Below are positions 38,694-48,197 of a stretch of DNA of 64,000 nucleotides, piece after piece (positions within the stretch are counted from its first letter, which is position 1; every line of letters begins with the position of its first letter). The notes under the pieces were generated by a model. It did no database searches. It was not told the origin of the DNA and worked only from the letters and a program-made list of their open reading frames with translations. A program made the position numbers and the translations under genes. The DNA lies in the NCBI RefSeq assembly GCF_014200015.1, contig NZ_JACHOT010000002.1:558001-622000 (forward strand). Reading direction: 5' to 3'. The DNA comes from Aminobacter niigataensis (GTDB lineage: Bacteria; Pseudomonadota; Alphaproteobacteria; Rhizobiales; Rhizobiaceae).

Positions 38694-38783
38694 GACGCGT
38701 GACCTTGCCCCGAACTTGGTTTAGAGCAAAGGCCGACAAGTGCTGTGCCCCACAGGCACCCTTCCATTGCCAAGGAGAACCCC

Positions 38784-39437
38784 ATGAAGTTTTTCGTCGA
38801 CACCGCCGACGTGAAGGACATCCGCGAACTCAATGAGCTCGGCCTTCTCGACGGCGTCACCACGAACCCGTCGCTGATCCTCAAGTCCGGCCGCAACATT
38901 GCCGAAGTGACCAAGGAAATCTGCGACATCGTCGAAGGTCCGGTCTCGGCGGAAGTCGCTGCCACCGAATATGCCGAGATGATGAAGGAAGCGGCGGTGC
39001 TGTCGAAGATCGCCGACAACATCTGCATCAAGGTGCCGCTCACCCTCGACGGCCTCCGCGCCTGCCGCGCGCTGACCTCGGAAGGCCGCATGGTCAACGT
39101 CACGCTGTGCTTCTCCGCCAACCAGGCGCTGCTCGCCGCCAAAGCCGGCGCCACCTTCATCTCGCCCTTCATCGGCCGTCTCGACGACATGGCCGTCGAT
39201 GGCATGGAACTGATCGCCGAGATCCGCCACATCTACGACAACTACGGCTTTGACACCGAGATCCTCGCCGCCTCGATCCGCTCGACCGAGCACGTCAAGC
39301 GCGCCGCACTCATCGGCGCCGACGTCGCCACCATCCCGCCGGCAACGCTGAAGGCGCTGGTCAAGCACCCGCTGACCGACAAGGGCCTCGAGATGTTCCT
39401 GGCCGACTGGGCCAAGACCGGCCAGAAGATCGGCTGA
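38784..39437 (+). CDS. tal: Transaldolase, small (TalC/fructose-6-phosphate aldolase-like) type
   Basis: A 217-residue single-domain transaldolase. The start [32 protein letters not shown], the Schiff-base Lys in [13 protein letters not shown] and [27 protein letters not shown] are characteristic. The ATG at 38784 follows AAGGAGAACCCC. The subfamily contains both transaldolases and fructose-6-phosphate aldolases, and the sequence alone does not decide. A clear terminator follows. Confidence 0.93.
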   Translation: MKFFVDTADVKDIRELNELGLLDGVTTNPSLILKSGRNIAEVTKEICDIVEGPVSAEVAATEYAEMMKEAAVLSKIADNICIKVPLTLDGLRACRALTSEGRMVNVTLCFSANQALLAAKAGATFISPFIGRLDDMAVDGMELIAEIRHIYDNYGFDTEILAASIRSTEHVKRAALIGADVATIPPATLKALVKHPLTDKGLEMFLADWAKTGQKIG

Positions 39438-39459
39438 TCCTTCCGAAAGGACCGACCAA

Positions 39460-39487
39460 AGCCGGCGCCACAAGCGCCGGCTTTTTT
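39460..39487 (+). terminator. Rho-independent terminator after transaldolase
   Basis: AGCCGGCGC (39460-39468) pairs with GCGCCGGCT (39474-39482) around a short loop and is followed by six T residues. It lies between the convergent transaldolase and Lrp genes. Confidence 0.92.
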
Positions 39488-39501
39488 GTGTCCCTTGCCG
39501 G

Positions 39502-39939
39502 TCAGGCCAGCGGCGGCAGGCGCCGCTTCACCGGCTGCGCCTTGACGATCGAGCTGTTGGTCTCGGCCTTGTCGGTGATCTGGTCGAGGATTTTATCGAG
39601 CTCGTCGATCGAACGGATGTGCAGCCTGGCGATGAAACAGTCGTCGCCCGTCACCTTGTCGCATTCCGAGAACTGGGCGATGTCCTCGATCAGCTTCTGC
39701 ACTTGATGCAGCTTGCCCGGCAGCGGCCGGATGCGCACGATCGCCTGCAGCGTATAGCCGAGTGCCTGGGGGTCGATGTCGACCGTGAAGGCGCGGATGA
39801 CCCCGCGCTCCTCAAGCCGGCGCAACCGCTCCGACGTGCTCGGCGACGACAGGTTCACCCGCTGCGCCAGTTCCTTGAGCGAAATCCTGGCATCGTCGAC
39901 CAGGATTTCGACGATGCGCCTGTCCAGATCGTCCAGCAT
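39502..39939 (-). CDS. Lrp/AsnC family transcriptional regulator
   Basis: A 145-residue regulator. It has an N-terminal AsnC-type HTH (LDDLDRRIVEILVDDARISLKELAQRVNLSSPSTSERLRRLEERGVI) and a C-terminal ligand-binding RAM domain (CDKVTGDDCFIARLHIRSIDELD). It is divergent from an EamA-type exporter across 132 bp, so it probably controls that exporter in response to an amino acid. The shared region contains the only promoter space for both. Confidence 0.93.
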   Translation of the reverse strand: MLDDLDRRIVEILVDDARISLKELAQRVNLSSPSTSERLRRLEERGVIRAFTVDIDPQALGYTLQAIVRIRPLPGKLHQVQKLIEDIAQFSECDKVTGDDCFIARLHIRSIDELDKILDQITDKAETNSSIVKAQPVKRRLPPLA

Positions 39940-40071
39940 GCAATCCTCTTAGGCATTTTTCAGCGTCCACCTTACATGATTAGGAGAATCCAAACAAACG
40001 CCTTCTGATATCCATATATTCCCGCAGACCATGAGCGTAAAAATACAGCCCTGAACAGAAAGGGCTGCGAG

Positions 40072-40959
40072 ATGTCGGACAAGATGCGCGGAACCGTCGA
40101 AATGACCGCTGCAATGGTGATTTCGGGAACCATCGGACTGCTCGTCGTCCTGTCCGGCCAGCCGGTCATGGACGTGGTCTTCTGGCGTTGCGCCTTTGGC
40201 GCGGTCACGCTGCTGATCGTCTGTGCGGCGCTCGGTCTGTTCCGGCCTGAGGTGATGTCGCGCAGCCAGATCGCCTATGCAGCCATCGGCGGCGTCGCCA
40301 TCGTCTCCAACTGGATCCTGCTGTTCGCCGCCTTTCCACGCGCTTCGATCTCGATAGCCACCGCCGTCTACAACACCCAGCCCTTCATGCTGGTGGCTCT
40401 GGGAGCGATGTTCTTCGGCGAGCGTCTGACGCTGACCAAGCTGGCGTGGCTCGGCATCGCCTTCGGCGGCATGCTGATGATCGTCCAGGCAAAATCAGGT
40501 GCAACCACCGGGACCGACTATCTCTCAGGCATCCTCCTGGCGCTGGGCGCTGCCTTCTTCTACGCGATTGCCGCCATCATCACCAAGAAGCTCAAGGGCG
40601 TGCCGCCGCATCTGATCGCGCTGATCCAGGTAACGGTCGGCATCGCGATGCTCGCACCCTTCGCCAACTTCGGCCATCTCCCCACCGACGCCGGCACCTG
40701 GGCACTGCTCATCGCCGTCGGCGTCATCCATACCGGCGTGATGTACATCCTGCTCTACGGCGCGATCCAGAAGCTGCCGACCAACCTCGTCGGCGCTCTG
40801 TCCTTCATCTATCCGGTCGTGGCGATCCTGGCCGACTTCCTGGCCTTCGGCCATCGCCTGCAGCCGCTGCAACTGCTCGGCGCCGCAGCCATCCTGATCG
40901 CCGCTGCCGGGATGACGCTCGGCTGGTCGCTGGCGAGGCCTCGCGTTGCGCAAGCCTAA
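40072..40959 (+). CDS. EamA/DMT family metabolite exporter
   Basis: A 295-residue protein with ten predicted membrane segments in two EamA repeats (first around ISGTIGLLVVLSG-, second from YLSGILLALGAAFFYAIAAIITK). Family members export amino acids or related metabolites. The pairing with a divergent Lrp-type regulator fits amino-acid export. It ends 5 bp before the convergent ATPase gene. Confidence 0.88.
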   Translation: MSDKMRGTVEMTAAMVISGTIGLLVVLSGQPVMDVVFWRCAFGAVTLLIVCAALGLFRPEVMSRSQIAYAAIGGVAIVSNWILLFAAFPRASISIATAVYNTQPFMLVALGAMFFGERLTLTKLAWLGIAFGGMLMIVQAKSGATTGTDYLSGILLALGAAFFYAIAAIITKKLKGVPPHLIALIQVTVGIAMLAPFANFGHLPTDAGTWALLIAVGVIHTGVMYILLYGAIQKLPTNLVGALSFIYPVVAILADFLAFGHRLQPLQLLGAAAILIAAAGMTLGWSLARPRVAQA

Positions 40960-40964
40960 ACGCC

Positions 40965-42095
40965 TCAGTCGTCCTCCGGCATCAGCCCGGTCGTCCGCAT
41001 GCCTTCGATCATGGTGGCACCCTCCAGACGCACGACCGTCAGCGCCCGCGAACCGGTGCGCTCATGCACGAGATCGGCCAGTTCGCGCGAATGCGTGACC
41101 ACCCAGACCTGCGTCCGTTCGGCCGCGCGGGCGATCATGTCGGCCAGTGCCGGCAGCATGCGCACATGCAGGCTCGCCTCCGGCTCGTTGAGCGCGATGA
41201 GCCGTGGCAGCCGGTAGGACATCAAGGCGCCTGCCAGCGCCAGGAACCGAATCTGGCCGTCCGACAGCTCCTGCGGCCGGAACACCCGCTGCGGAAACTC
41301 CGGCAGCACAAGCCCGAAGGTCGCCGTTTCGCCCGGCACCGGAACATCTAGCAGCGCCCCGCCAAGCGCCTCGGCGATGCAGCGGTCGAGATCGACGGTA
41401 TCTTCCCTGATGTGCCGCAGCGTCGCAAAGACGGCGGCGAGATTGGCGCCGTCCTCGTCGAGCATCGGCGCCGTCGTCGCCAGCGCCGGGCGGCGCACCA
41501 GCGAATCCGCGTCGGTGCGAAAGCCATGATAGAAGCGCCAGCCGGCAACCGCTGCACGCAGGTCGCCGACCTCGGGATAGCGCCCCGCTCCACCCAGAAG
41601 CGCAAGCGCAGTTTCAGAATTGAGGACGCGTTCGGTGTGTTCGACCCGGCGTCCGTCGCCGTCGCGGGCAAACACTGCAGGCCCCTTGCGGGTCATCATC
41701 TCGACCGGGCGGCGTCCGGCCTCGACGGTAAGCGTCTCTTCCTTGACGTGCGGTTCGAAGGCAAAGCCGGCCGAAACGGGCGGCGGCAGGCCGATCTCGA
41801 CCTTGTAGGTGTATTTCGCCGCCGTTTCGTCGTCGACGAACTCGGCATCGATGATGACGCGGACCGGCTGGCCGGCGCGCCTTTTTCCCGACCACAGCGC
41901 CGAGCCCATCCCGCCCTCGCCCGCGATTTCGCGGGCCAGCGTTCCCTCGGCAGATGCCTGGATGAGTTGCAGCGAGCGGTAGAGGTTGGACTTGCCCACC
42001 CCGTTCTCGCCGACGAAGACACTGACCTGGCCGATGTCGAGCCGGATCGCTCTCAGCGAGCGGTAGCCTGCGGCCGAAAAGGATGTCAGCCGCAT
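40965..42095 (-). CDS. AAA family ATPase (RecF/OLD-like AAA_21)
   Basis: A 376-residue SMC-like ATPase. It begins MRLTSFSAAGYRSLRAIRLDIG and has Walker A VGENGVGKSN near residue 29, a signature-like ELSDGQIRFLALAGAL, Walker B RLIALNEPEASLHVRMLPAL and a final H-loop WVVTHSRELADLV. Such proteins act in DNA repair, or as the ATPase half of defence systems when a partner gene is adjacent. No nuclease or TOPRIM partner is seen next to it, so a specific role cannot be given. Confidence 0.82.
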   Translation of the reverse strand: MRLTSFSAAGYRSLRAIRLDIGQVSVFVGENGVGKSNLYRSLQLIQASAEGTLAREIAGEGGMGSALWSGKRRAGQPVRVIIDAEFVDDETAAKYTYKVEIGLPPPVSAGFAFEPHVKEETLTVEAGRRPVEMMTRKGPAVFARDGDGRRVEHTERVLNSETALALLGGAGRYPEVGDLRAAVAGWRFYHGFRTDADSLVRRPALATTAPMLDEDGANLAAVFATLRHIREDTVDLDRCIAEALGGALLDVPVPGETATFGLVLPEFPQRVFRPQELSDGQIRFLALAGALMSYRLPRLIALNEPEASLHVRMLPALADMIARAAERTQVWVVTHSRELADLVHERTGSRALTVVRLEGATMIEGMRTTGLMPEDD

Positions 42096-42119
42096 CGACC
42101 GACCTTCCGTAAAAGGGCC

Positions 42120-42680
42120 TCAGCCCTTCGACATGTCCTGGGCAATGGCCAGCCTGAGCAGTTCGGCAAGCTCGCGCGCCGCACGGTTCTCGGCGTCGCG
42201 CTCGGCGCGCATCCGCGCGAATTCCTGGCGTGGCCGGTCGAACGATGCAGAGACGTTGCGCTTGCCCGCGGCGATGCGCTTGCCGGTCTTGTCGGTGATG
42301 ACATAGGTGCCGGTCAGCGTCACCGCACCCGCAGTCGGCTCGTCGTCCTTGCTGGTGACTTCGGCCAGCAGCGAGGACTCGGTAAGCGCCGCGACCGCCA
42401 GATCCATCGTGTAGGGCGCTGCGGCCTGCTGGCCCGCCCCGCCATTGAACATGAAGATCAGGTGGTTGCGGACTTCCTGGCCGTAGCGGGTGTTGACCGG
42501 CTTGATATTGATCGAGGCCAGTTGCGTCGCCGTGCCGGCTTCGACGCCTGCCGACGCCGGGCCGTCCGAATAGAGCGGACGCACCGTGCAGGCAGACGCC
42601 AGTGCAAGCGCGGCCAGGAGGGCCAGACGTGCAGCAACGCGCACCGAACCGGCAGAATTTCGCGCATCAGGCAACGACAT
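42120..42680 (-). CDS. lptE: LPS-assembly lipoprotein LptE
   Basis: A 186-residue outer-membrane lipoprotein. The signal peptide ends in the lipobox ALASAC, followed by TVRPLYSDG, typical of alphaproteobacterial LptE. It plugs the LptD translocon for LPS export. The ATG at 42680 has GCAGAGGATCGTCA upstream and lies 14 bp inside the end of leuS. The leuS-lptE order is common in alphaproteobacteria. Confidence 0.9.
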   Translation of the reverse strand: MSLPDARNSAGSVRVAARLALLAALALASACTVRPLYSDGPASAGVEAGTATQLASINIKPVNTRYGQEVRNHLIFMFNGGAGQQAAAPYTMDLAVAALTESSLLAEVTSKDDEPTAGAVTLTGTYVITDKTGKRIAAGKRNVSASFDRPRQEFARMRAERDAENRAARELAELLRLAIAQDMSKG

Positions 42681-45285
42681 TGACGATCCTCTGCGGCACA
42701 ACGATCACCTTGCGCGGCGACTTTCCATCCAGCGCCTTCTGCACTGCTTCCAGTGCCAGCGCCGCTTTTTCGACGGTCAATTGATCTGCGTCGCGGGCGA
42801 TTGTCAAATCGGCGCGTTTCTTGCCGTTGATCTGCACCGGATAGGTGATTTCGTTGTCGACGATGAGCGCGGGATCGAATTTCGGCCACGGCCGGTCGGC
42901 GACCATGCCCTGGCCCCCGAGCGCCACCCAGCACTCCTCGGCCAGGTGCGGCATCATCGGTGCAATCATCACGATCAGGATGTCGACAGCCTCGCGCAAG
43001 GCCGAGACCATCTCCGTTGATGCCTTGCCGGCGGCAGCGTCGGCCATGGGCCCCTGCAGCGTGTTGGACAATTCGTAGATGCGCGCCACCGCCTTGTTGA
43101 AGGCGAGCTTGCCGATGTCTTCGCCTACAGCCTTCAGCGCCTTGTGCGCAGCCTTCGACACAACGGCTGCATCGCCTTCCGCCGATGCCTCGGCGTCGGC
43201 TTTCGCCAGCGCATCGGCTGACTCGGAGATCAGGCGCCAGACCCGCTGCACGAAGCGGTGCGCGCCTTCGACACCGGCCTCGGTCCAGATCACGTCGCGC
43301 TCGGGTGGCGAATCCGACAGCATGAACCAGCGCGCCGTGTCGGCGCCGTAGCTGGCGATGATGTCGTCGGGGTCGACCACGTTCTTCTTCGACTTCGACA
43401 TCTTCTCGATCGAGCCGATCTCGATCGGCGTGCCGTCGGAGAGCAGCGAAGCGCGGCGCTTGCCGTCAGCTTCCTCGATCTTGATCTCGACGGGCGTCAC
43501 CCAGCCGTTCGGCCCCTTGTAGGTCTCGTGAACGACCATGCCTTGCGTAAACAGGCCCTTGAATGGCTCGGCAATGTTCAGGTGGCCTGCCTCGCGCATC
43601 GCGCGGGTGAAGAAGCGCGAATAGAGCAGGTGCAGGATCGCATGCTCGATGCCGCCGATATACTGGTCGACCGGCAGCCATTCATTGGCGGCCTTCGGAT
43701 CCGTCGGCTCGTTCTCCCAGGGTGCGGTGAAGCGCGCGAAATACCACGACGAATCGACGAAGGTGTCCATCGTGTCGGTCTCGCGGCGCGCATCCTTGCC
43801 GCATTTCGGGCAGGCGACATGGCGCCAGGTCGGGTGACGGTCGAGCGGGTTGCCCGGACGGTCGAACTCGACGTCGTCGGGCAGCTTGACCGGCAGGTCG
43901 GCTTTCGGCACCGCCACCACGCCGCAATCGTCGCAGTGGATCATCGGGATCGGGCAGCCCCAGTAGCGCTGGCGCGAAATGCCCCAGTCGCGCAGGCGGA
44001 ACTGCACCTTGCGCTCGCCCATAGGCCGATTGCCGATCGAGATTTGCTCCAGCCGGTTGGCGACGTCGTTGAAGGCGTCCGTCGGCTTCATGCCGTCGAG
44101 GAAGCGCGAATTGATCATCACGCCGTCGTCGGTATAGGCCTCCTCGGTGACCTGGAAGGTCGCGGCATCGCCGCCTTCCGGCATCACCACCGGCACCACG
44201 GGCAGGCCATACTTGTTAGCGAAGTCTAGGTCGCGCTGGTCACCCGACGGACAGCCGAAGATGGCACCGGTGCCGTATTCCATCAGCACGAAATTGGCGA
44301 CATAGACCGGCAGCGTCCAGTTCTCGTCGAACGGATGGACGACGCGGATGCCGGTGTCCATGCCCTTCTTCTCGGCGGTCTCGAGCGCAGCCACCGACGT
44401 GCCCATGCGGCGCACGTCTTCCATGAAGGCGGCGAGCTCAGGCTTGTTTTCGGCAGCCTTCTTGGCCAGCGGGTGATCGGCTGAGATCGCCATGAACGAG
44501 GCGCCGAAGATGGTGTCGGGCCGCGTCGTGTAGACTTCGAGTTCGCTCTCGCCCGCAGGTGCGGTGCCGGCCGCCAGCGGCCAGCGGATCAGCAGCCCTT
44601 CCGAGCGGCCGATCCAGTTGCGCTGCATCAGCTTGACCTTCTCGGGCCACTCATCGAGGCCTTCCAGCGCATCCGACAGGTCCTGAGCGAAGTCGGTGAT
44701 CTTGAAGAACCACTGCGTCAGCTCGCGCTGTTCGACCAGCGCGCCCGAACGCCAGCCGCGCCCGTCGATCACCTGCTCGTTGGCGAGCACGGTCATGTCC
44801 TCGGGGTCCCAGTTGACCTTGGACGACTTGCGCGTCACCAGGCCCTTCTCGACGAAGTCGATGAACAGCATCTGCTGGCGGTGGTAGTAGTCGACGTCGC
44901 AGGTCGCGAACTCGCGGCTCCAGTCGAGCGACAGGCCCATCGACTTCAGCTGCGTCCGCATCGTGTCGATGTTCTGGTAGGTCCAGGCCTTGGGGTGGAC
45001 CTTGTTCTGCATCGCGGCGTTTTCCGCCGGCATGCCGAAGGCGTCCCAGCCCATAGGATGCAGCACGTTGCAGCCCATGGCCCGGCGATAGCGCGCGACG
45101 ACGTCGCCCATCGTGTAGTTGCGGACATGGCCCATGTGGATGCGCCCCGACGGATAGGGGAACATCTCGAGCACGTAATATTTCGGCCGCGGATCGTCGT
45201 TCTTCGTCTCGAAGAGTTTTGCCTCGCCCCAGGCCTTCTGCCATTTGGGTTCGGATGCGCGCGGATTGTATCGTTCGGTTGCCAT
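42667..45285 (-). CDS. leuS: Leucyl-tRNA synthetase
   Basis: An 872-residue class I synthetase. Features are the HIGH motif [14 protein letters not shown] near residue 48, the editing domain ([14 protein letters not shown] and [15 protein letters not shown]), and KMSKS in [16 protein letters not shown] followed by the anticodon-binding domain. The ATG at 45285 is in the expected place. It is divergent from the YggS-like gene across 142 bp. Confidence 0.97.
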   Translation of the reverse strand: MATERYNPRASEPKWQKAWGEAKLFETKNDDPRPKYYVLEMFPYPSGRIHMGHVRNYTMGDVVARYRRAMGCNVLHPMGWDAFGMPAENAAMQNKVHPKAWTYQNIDTMRTQLKSMGLSLDWSREFATCDVDYYHRQQMLFIDFVEKGLVTRKSSKVNWDPEDMTVLANEQVIDGRGWRSGALVEQRELTQWFFKITDFAQDLSDALEGLDEWPEKVKLMQRNWIGRSEGLLIRWPLAAGTAPAGESELEVYTTRPDTIFGASFMAISADHPLAKKAAENKPELAAFMEDVRRMGTSVAALETAEKKGMDTGIRVVHPFDENWTLPVYVANFVLMEYGTGAIFGCPSGDQRDLDFANKYGLPVVPVVMPEGGDAATFQVTEEAYTDDGVMINSRFLDGMKPTDAFNDVANRLEQISIGNRPMGERKVQFRLRDWGISRQRYWGCPIPMIHCDDCGVVAVPKADLPVKLPDDVEFDRPGNPLDRHPTWRHVACPKCGKDARRETDTMDTFVDSSWYFARFTAPWENEPTDPKAANEWLPVDQYIGGIEHAILHLLYSRFFTRAMREAGHLNIAEPFKGLFTQGMVVHETYKGPNGWVTPVEIKIEEADGKRRASLLSDGTPIEIGSIEKMSKSKKNVVDPDDIIASYGADTARWFMLSDSPPERDVIWTEAGVEGAHRFVQRVWRLISESADALAKADAEASAEGDAAVVSKAAHKALKAVGEDIGKLAFNKAVARIYELSNTLQGPMADAAAGKASTEMVSALREAVDILIVMIAPMMPHLAEECWVALGGQGMVADRPWPKFDPALIVDNEITYPVQINGKKRADLTIARDADQLTVEKAALALEAVQKALDGKSPRKVIVVPQRIVNVVA

Positions 45286-45427
45286 CGGATGTTTTTCACT
45301 TAAAAGCGTGCGTGGACCGGGGCGAAAACCCGCGGTTCAGGAAATCGTTGCCGGGTGTTCACCATGGATTCCCGGACCCGTCAACTCCGGCAGGCCGGGG
45401 GCGGGCAAAAAGCAGCAGGGCCAAAGT

Positions 45428-46090
45428 ATGGAAAGCTCGGTCGAACAACTCACCCTGGTGAAGCATAAGATAGGTGCGGCCGAGCGCGAGGCCAACCGGC
45501 CGGACGGCTCCGCCACGCTCGTGGCCGTGTCCAAGACGTTCGACGCCGAGCACATCCGCCCTGTCATCGAAGCCGGCCAGCGCGCCTTCGGCGAAAACCG
45601 CGTCCAGGAAGCGCAGGGCAAGTGGCCTGAACTGAAGGCCGAATTCCCCGACATCGAGCTACATCTCATCGGCCCCCTCCAGTCCAACAAGGCCAAGGAA
45701 GCCGTCGCCCTGTTCGACGTCATCGAGACGGTCGACCGCGAGAAGATCGCAGCGGAGCTTGCCAAGGAAATCGAGCGCCAGGGTCGGTCGCCAAAGCTCT
45801 ACGTGCAGGTCAACACCGGCTCCGAGCCACAAAAGGCCGGCATCGAGCCGCGCGAGGCGATGGCCTTCGTCAAGCGCTGCCGCGAGGTCCATCACCTGGC
45901 CATCGAAGGCCTGATGTGCATCCCGCCAGCCGACGAGAATCCCGGCCCGCATTTCGCGCTGCTGGAAAAACTGGCGCGCGAGGCCGGCCTCGAAAAGCTG
46001 TCGATGGGCATGTCCGGCGACTACGAACTTGCAGTTGCATTCGGCGCCACCAGTGTCCGCGTCGGCTCGGCGATCTTCGGCAGCCGGTAG
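45428..46090 (+). CDS. YggS family pyridoxal 5'-phosphate homeostasis protein
   Basis: A 220-residue PLP-binding barrel protein (PLPBP/YggS). The PLP lysine is in LVAVSKTF, followed by RAFGENRVQEAQGKW, ELHLIGPLQSNKAKEA, YVQVNTGSEPQKAGI and LSMGMSGDYELAV. It controls vitamin B6 pools and has no known catalytic activity. The ATG at 45428 follows GCAGGGCCAAAGT. A longer in-frame extension upstream is not family-like. Confidence 0.93.
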   Translation: MESSVEQLTLVKHKIGAAEREANRPDGSATLVAVSKTFDAEHIRPVIEAGQRAFGENRVQEAQGKWPELKAEFPDIELHLIGPLQSNKAKEAVALFDVIETVDREKIAAELAKEIERQGRSPKLYVQVNTGSEPQKAGIEPREAMAFVKRCREVHHLAIEGLMCIPPADENPGPHFALLEKLAREAGLEKLSMGMSGDYELAVAFGATSVRVGSAIFGSR

Positions 46091-46110
46091 GACGGCAATT
46101 CAGGAGTCCG

Positions 46111-46139
46111 TTGAACCGGTCGGTATCTTGCACTATATT
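46111..46139 (+). promoter_or_regulatory. Sigma-70-type promoter of the second toxin-antitoxin operon
   Basis: TTGAAC (46111-46116) and TATATT (46134-46139) are separated by exactly 17 bp and lie 31 bp before the antitoxin ATG. This is the clearest promoter in the window. Confidence 0.7.
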
Positions 46140-46140
46140 C

Positions 46141-46160
46141 TGGCTAGCCAAGCTAGCTAG
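46141..46160 (+). promoter_or_regulatory. Repeated palindromic operator of the second toxin-antitoxin operon
   Basis: TGGCTAGCCA is a perfect 10-bp palindrome (46141-46150), and GCTAGC recurs 9 bp further on (46152-46157), giving two GCTAGC boxes just behind the -10. Phd/YefM antitoxins bind tandem palindromes at this position, so autoregulation is likely. Confidence 0.6.
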
Positions 46161-46169
46161 GTGATGACC

Positions 46170-46424
46170 ATGAACTGGCATCTGCAGGACGCCAAGAACA
46201 ATTTCTCCAAGCTCGTCCAACGTGCCCGCAACGAGGGACCGCAGACAGTGACGGTGCGGGGCGAGCCGGCTGTAGTGGTGCTTTCGACGGAAGAGTACGA
46301 AAAGCTTGCGGGCAAGCGGAAATCGATTGCTGAATACCTGCTGACCGGTCCAACTTGGGACGAAGAGTTTGCAGCGGAGGTCGAGCGTCGTCCAGACAAC
46401 ATGATCCGCGATATCGAGCTATAA
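46170..46424 (+). CDS. Type II antitoxin, Phd/YefM family (second module)
   Basis: An 84-residue antitoxin. The Phd-type N-terminus is MNWHLQDAKNNFSKLVQRARNEGPQTVTVRGEPAVVVLSTEEYEKL. The C-terminus binds the toxin (GPTWDEEFAAEVERRPDNMIRDIEL). AGG at 46159-46161 sits 8 bases before the ATG at 46170, so that start is preferred over GTG 46161 and ATG 46164. The toxin gene begins 1 bp after its stop. Confidence 0.87.
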   Translation: MNWHLQDAKNNFSKLVQRARNEGPQTVTVRGEPAVVVLSTEEYEKLAGKRKSIAEYLLTGPTWDEEFAAEVERRPDNMIRDIEL

Positions 46425-46425
46425 T

Positions 46426-46827
46426 ATGTACCTGCTCGATACGAACATTGTCTCCGATGTACAAAGGCGGCTTCCAAAGCCCACGGATTGGCTTGCCACG
46501 ATCGACCCGTATTCGGTCAACTTGAGCGTCATCACCATAGGTGAGATCGAACGCGGCATCATCAAGCTGCAGCAGCAGGACGCAGAACGGGCAAGACGCC
46601 TGGAACTATGGTTGCGCAAATTGCGCCACGACAACGAAAAACGAATTCTCCCGATAACCGAGGAGGTTGCGCTGACTTGGGGCCGGCTGACTGCCGGACG
46701 GACAAGAGGCAGCGCCGACTCGCTCATTGCCGCCACGGCGCTGGCTCACGATCTCGTTCTTGTGACACGAAACGTCGCCGATTTCGACGGCATCAGCGTT
46801 CCGCTGCTTAACCCCTGGACCCTGTAG
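46426..46827 (+). CDS. Type II toxin, PIN-domain ribonuclease (VapC/FitB-like), second module
   Basis: A 133-residue PIN-domain toxin with the expected acidic residues: YLLDTNIVSDVQR, SVITIGEIERGI, SADSLIAATALAHDLVLVTRN and NVADFDGI. It is coupled to the antitoxin gene. The pair lies between the YggS-like gene and a convergent binding-protein gene. Confidence 0.9.
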   Translation: MYLLDTNIVSDVQRRLPKPTDWLATIDPYSVNLSVITIGEIERGIIKLQQQDAERARRLELWLRKLRHDNEKRILPITEEVALTWGRLTAGRTRGSADSLIAATALAHDLVLVTRNVADFDGISVPLLNPWTL

Positions 46828-46878
46828 ACTGACTCACGGGCCTGCCTGGACAGAACGGGCCATAGTCCGCGCATGTAC

Positions 46879-46905
46879 AAAAGGCCGGAGCTTGCGCCCC
46901 GGCCT
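46879..46905 (-). terminator. Terminator between vapC-like and livK-like genes
   Basis: AGGCCGG (46882-46888) pairs with CCGGCCT (46899-46905). On the minus strand the stem is followed by TTTT. It therefore serves mainly the minus-strand binding-protein gene, whose stop is just before it. Confidence 0.75.
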
Positions 46906-46927
46906 CTTCAAGCAATTTCGCAGTGGC

Positions 46928-48034
46928 TTATTCGGCTGCGACGATCTTGCCGCCTTCCCACTTGAACAGCGAGAAGCTCGGCGAGGTCAGGTCGCCGCTC
47001 TCGCCGTAGGTCAGGTTGCCGATGGCTGTCGCGATCGGCTCGCCCGACTTGAGCGCCGCGGCAACTGCTGCCGTGTCGTCCGCCTTGCCAGCCTTCTCGA
47101 TACCAGCCTTGAGCACCTCGACCGCGGCATAAGCATTGAGCGTGAAGGCTTCCGGCGGGATGCCCTTGCCCTCGAGAACCTTGACGGCGTCGGCCGAAGC
47201 CGGGTTCTTCAGCGCGTCGGACGCGTTGGTGAACAGCGTGCCGGCCGCAGCCTCGTTGCCGATGGCCCAGAACTCGGTGTTGGAGAGTCCTTCGCCGCCG
47301 ATGATGACGGCATTAACGCCGCCGTCCTTCAGCTGGCGGGCCAGAAGACCGCCTTCGGGATGATAGCCGCCGAAGTAGATCACGTCGACATTGTCCGCCT
47401 TGATGCGCGTGACGAGGGCAGAAAGGTCCTTCTCACCCGGGGTCAGCGAGTTCTGCTGCACTTCCTTCAGGCCGCCGGCGTTGATCGCCGCCCTGAAGGC
47501 ATCCGCCAGGCCCTTGCCGTAAGTGCCCTTGTCGTCGATGACCGCGACGCGCTTGTCCTTCATGTTCTTGAGCACATAGGCGGCGGCGACTTCGGCCTGC
47601 TGATCGTCGCGGCCGCATGTGCGCAGCACGTTGGTCAGGCCACGGGTGGTGAGATCAGGTGCGGTCGCAGTCGGGGTCACCATCAGGATGCCGTTTTCGG
47701 CAAACACGTCCGAAGCAGGGATCGCGACGCCCGAAGTCACCGGACCGACCACATACTGCACGCTTTCGCCGACCAGCAGGTTGGCAGCCGAAACGCCCTG
47801 CTTGGGATCGCCCGCATCGTCGGCGAGCTTCAGCACGACCTTCTCGCCGAGGATGCCGCCCTTCTCGTTGATGGCATCGACGGCCGCCTGGGCGCCGTTC
47901 TTGACCTGGGCGCCATAGGCGGCGACCGGTCCGGTCAGCGGCGCGACAAGGCCAATAGTGATGTCGGCGCGTGCTGCAGAGCCAAAGGCAAGCAAAGCAG
48001 CCAGCGAGACGCCAGCTAGGATCTTCATGTTCAT
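46928..48034 (-). CDS. Branched-chain amino acid ABC transporter substrate-binding protein (LivK type)
   Basis: A 368-residue periplasmic protein with a Sec signal ([23 protein letters not shown], then DITIGLV). LivK-type features are [56 protein letters not shown] and [18 protein letters not shown]. The ATG at 48034 follows AAAGGGAGAGTTACG. No permease or ATPase genes are adjacent, so it must use a transporter encoded elsewhere. Confidence 0.93.
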   Translation of the reverse strand: MNMKILAGVSLAALLAFGSAARADITIGLVAPLTGPVAAYGAQVKNGAQAAVDAINEKGGILGEKVVLKLADDAGDPKQGVSAANLLVGESVQYVVGPVTSGVAIPASDVFAENGILMVTPTATAPDLTTRGLTNVLRTCGRDDQQAEVAAAYVLKNMKDKRVAVIDDKGTYGKGLADAFRAAINAGGLKEVQQNSLTPGEKDLSALVTRIKADNVDVIYFGGYHPEGGLLARQLKDGGVNAVIIGGEGLSNTEFWAIGNEAAAGTLFTNASDALKNPASADAVKVLEGKGIPPEAFTLNAYAAVEVLKAGIEKAGKADDTAAVAAALKSGEPIATAIGNLTYGESGDLTSPSFSLFKWEGGKIVAAE

Positions 48035-48197
48035 CGTAACTCTCCCTTTAACCCGCAAGCCTCGAGGGCACAGCGGAAGTTCTTGTGGCGGAATACCCGT
48101 CCCGGGACCTGCTTGCAATCAGCCCAGTGGCCACATCGCCCGCGATTGATTTGTGCCAGCGTCTGTCACAGGCCACCGGCAGCGACGAAACCACGCG

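Noticed and set aside
36645-38702. A 685-codon open frame on the plus strand opposite priA
   Set aside because: It is antisense to a complete priA with all motifs. Its Arg/His/Gly-rich composition is a GC artefact.
41412-42683. A 423-codon open frame on the plus strand opposite the AAA ATPase and lptE
   Set aside because: It spans two real minus-strand genes and has no recognisable domain or ribosome binding site.
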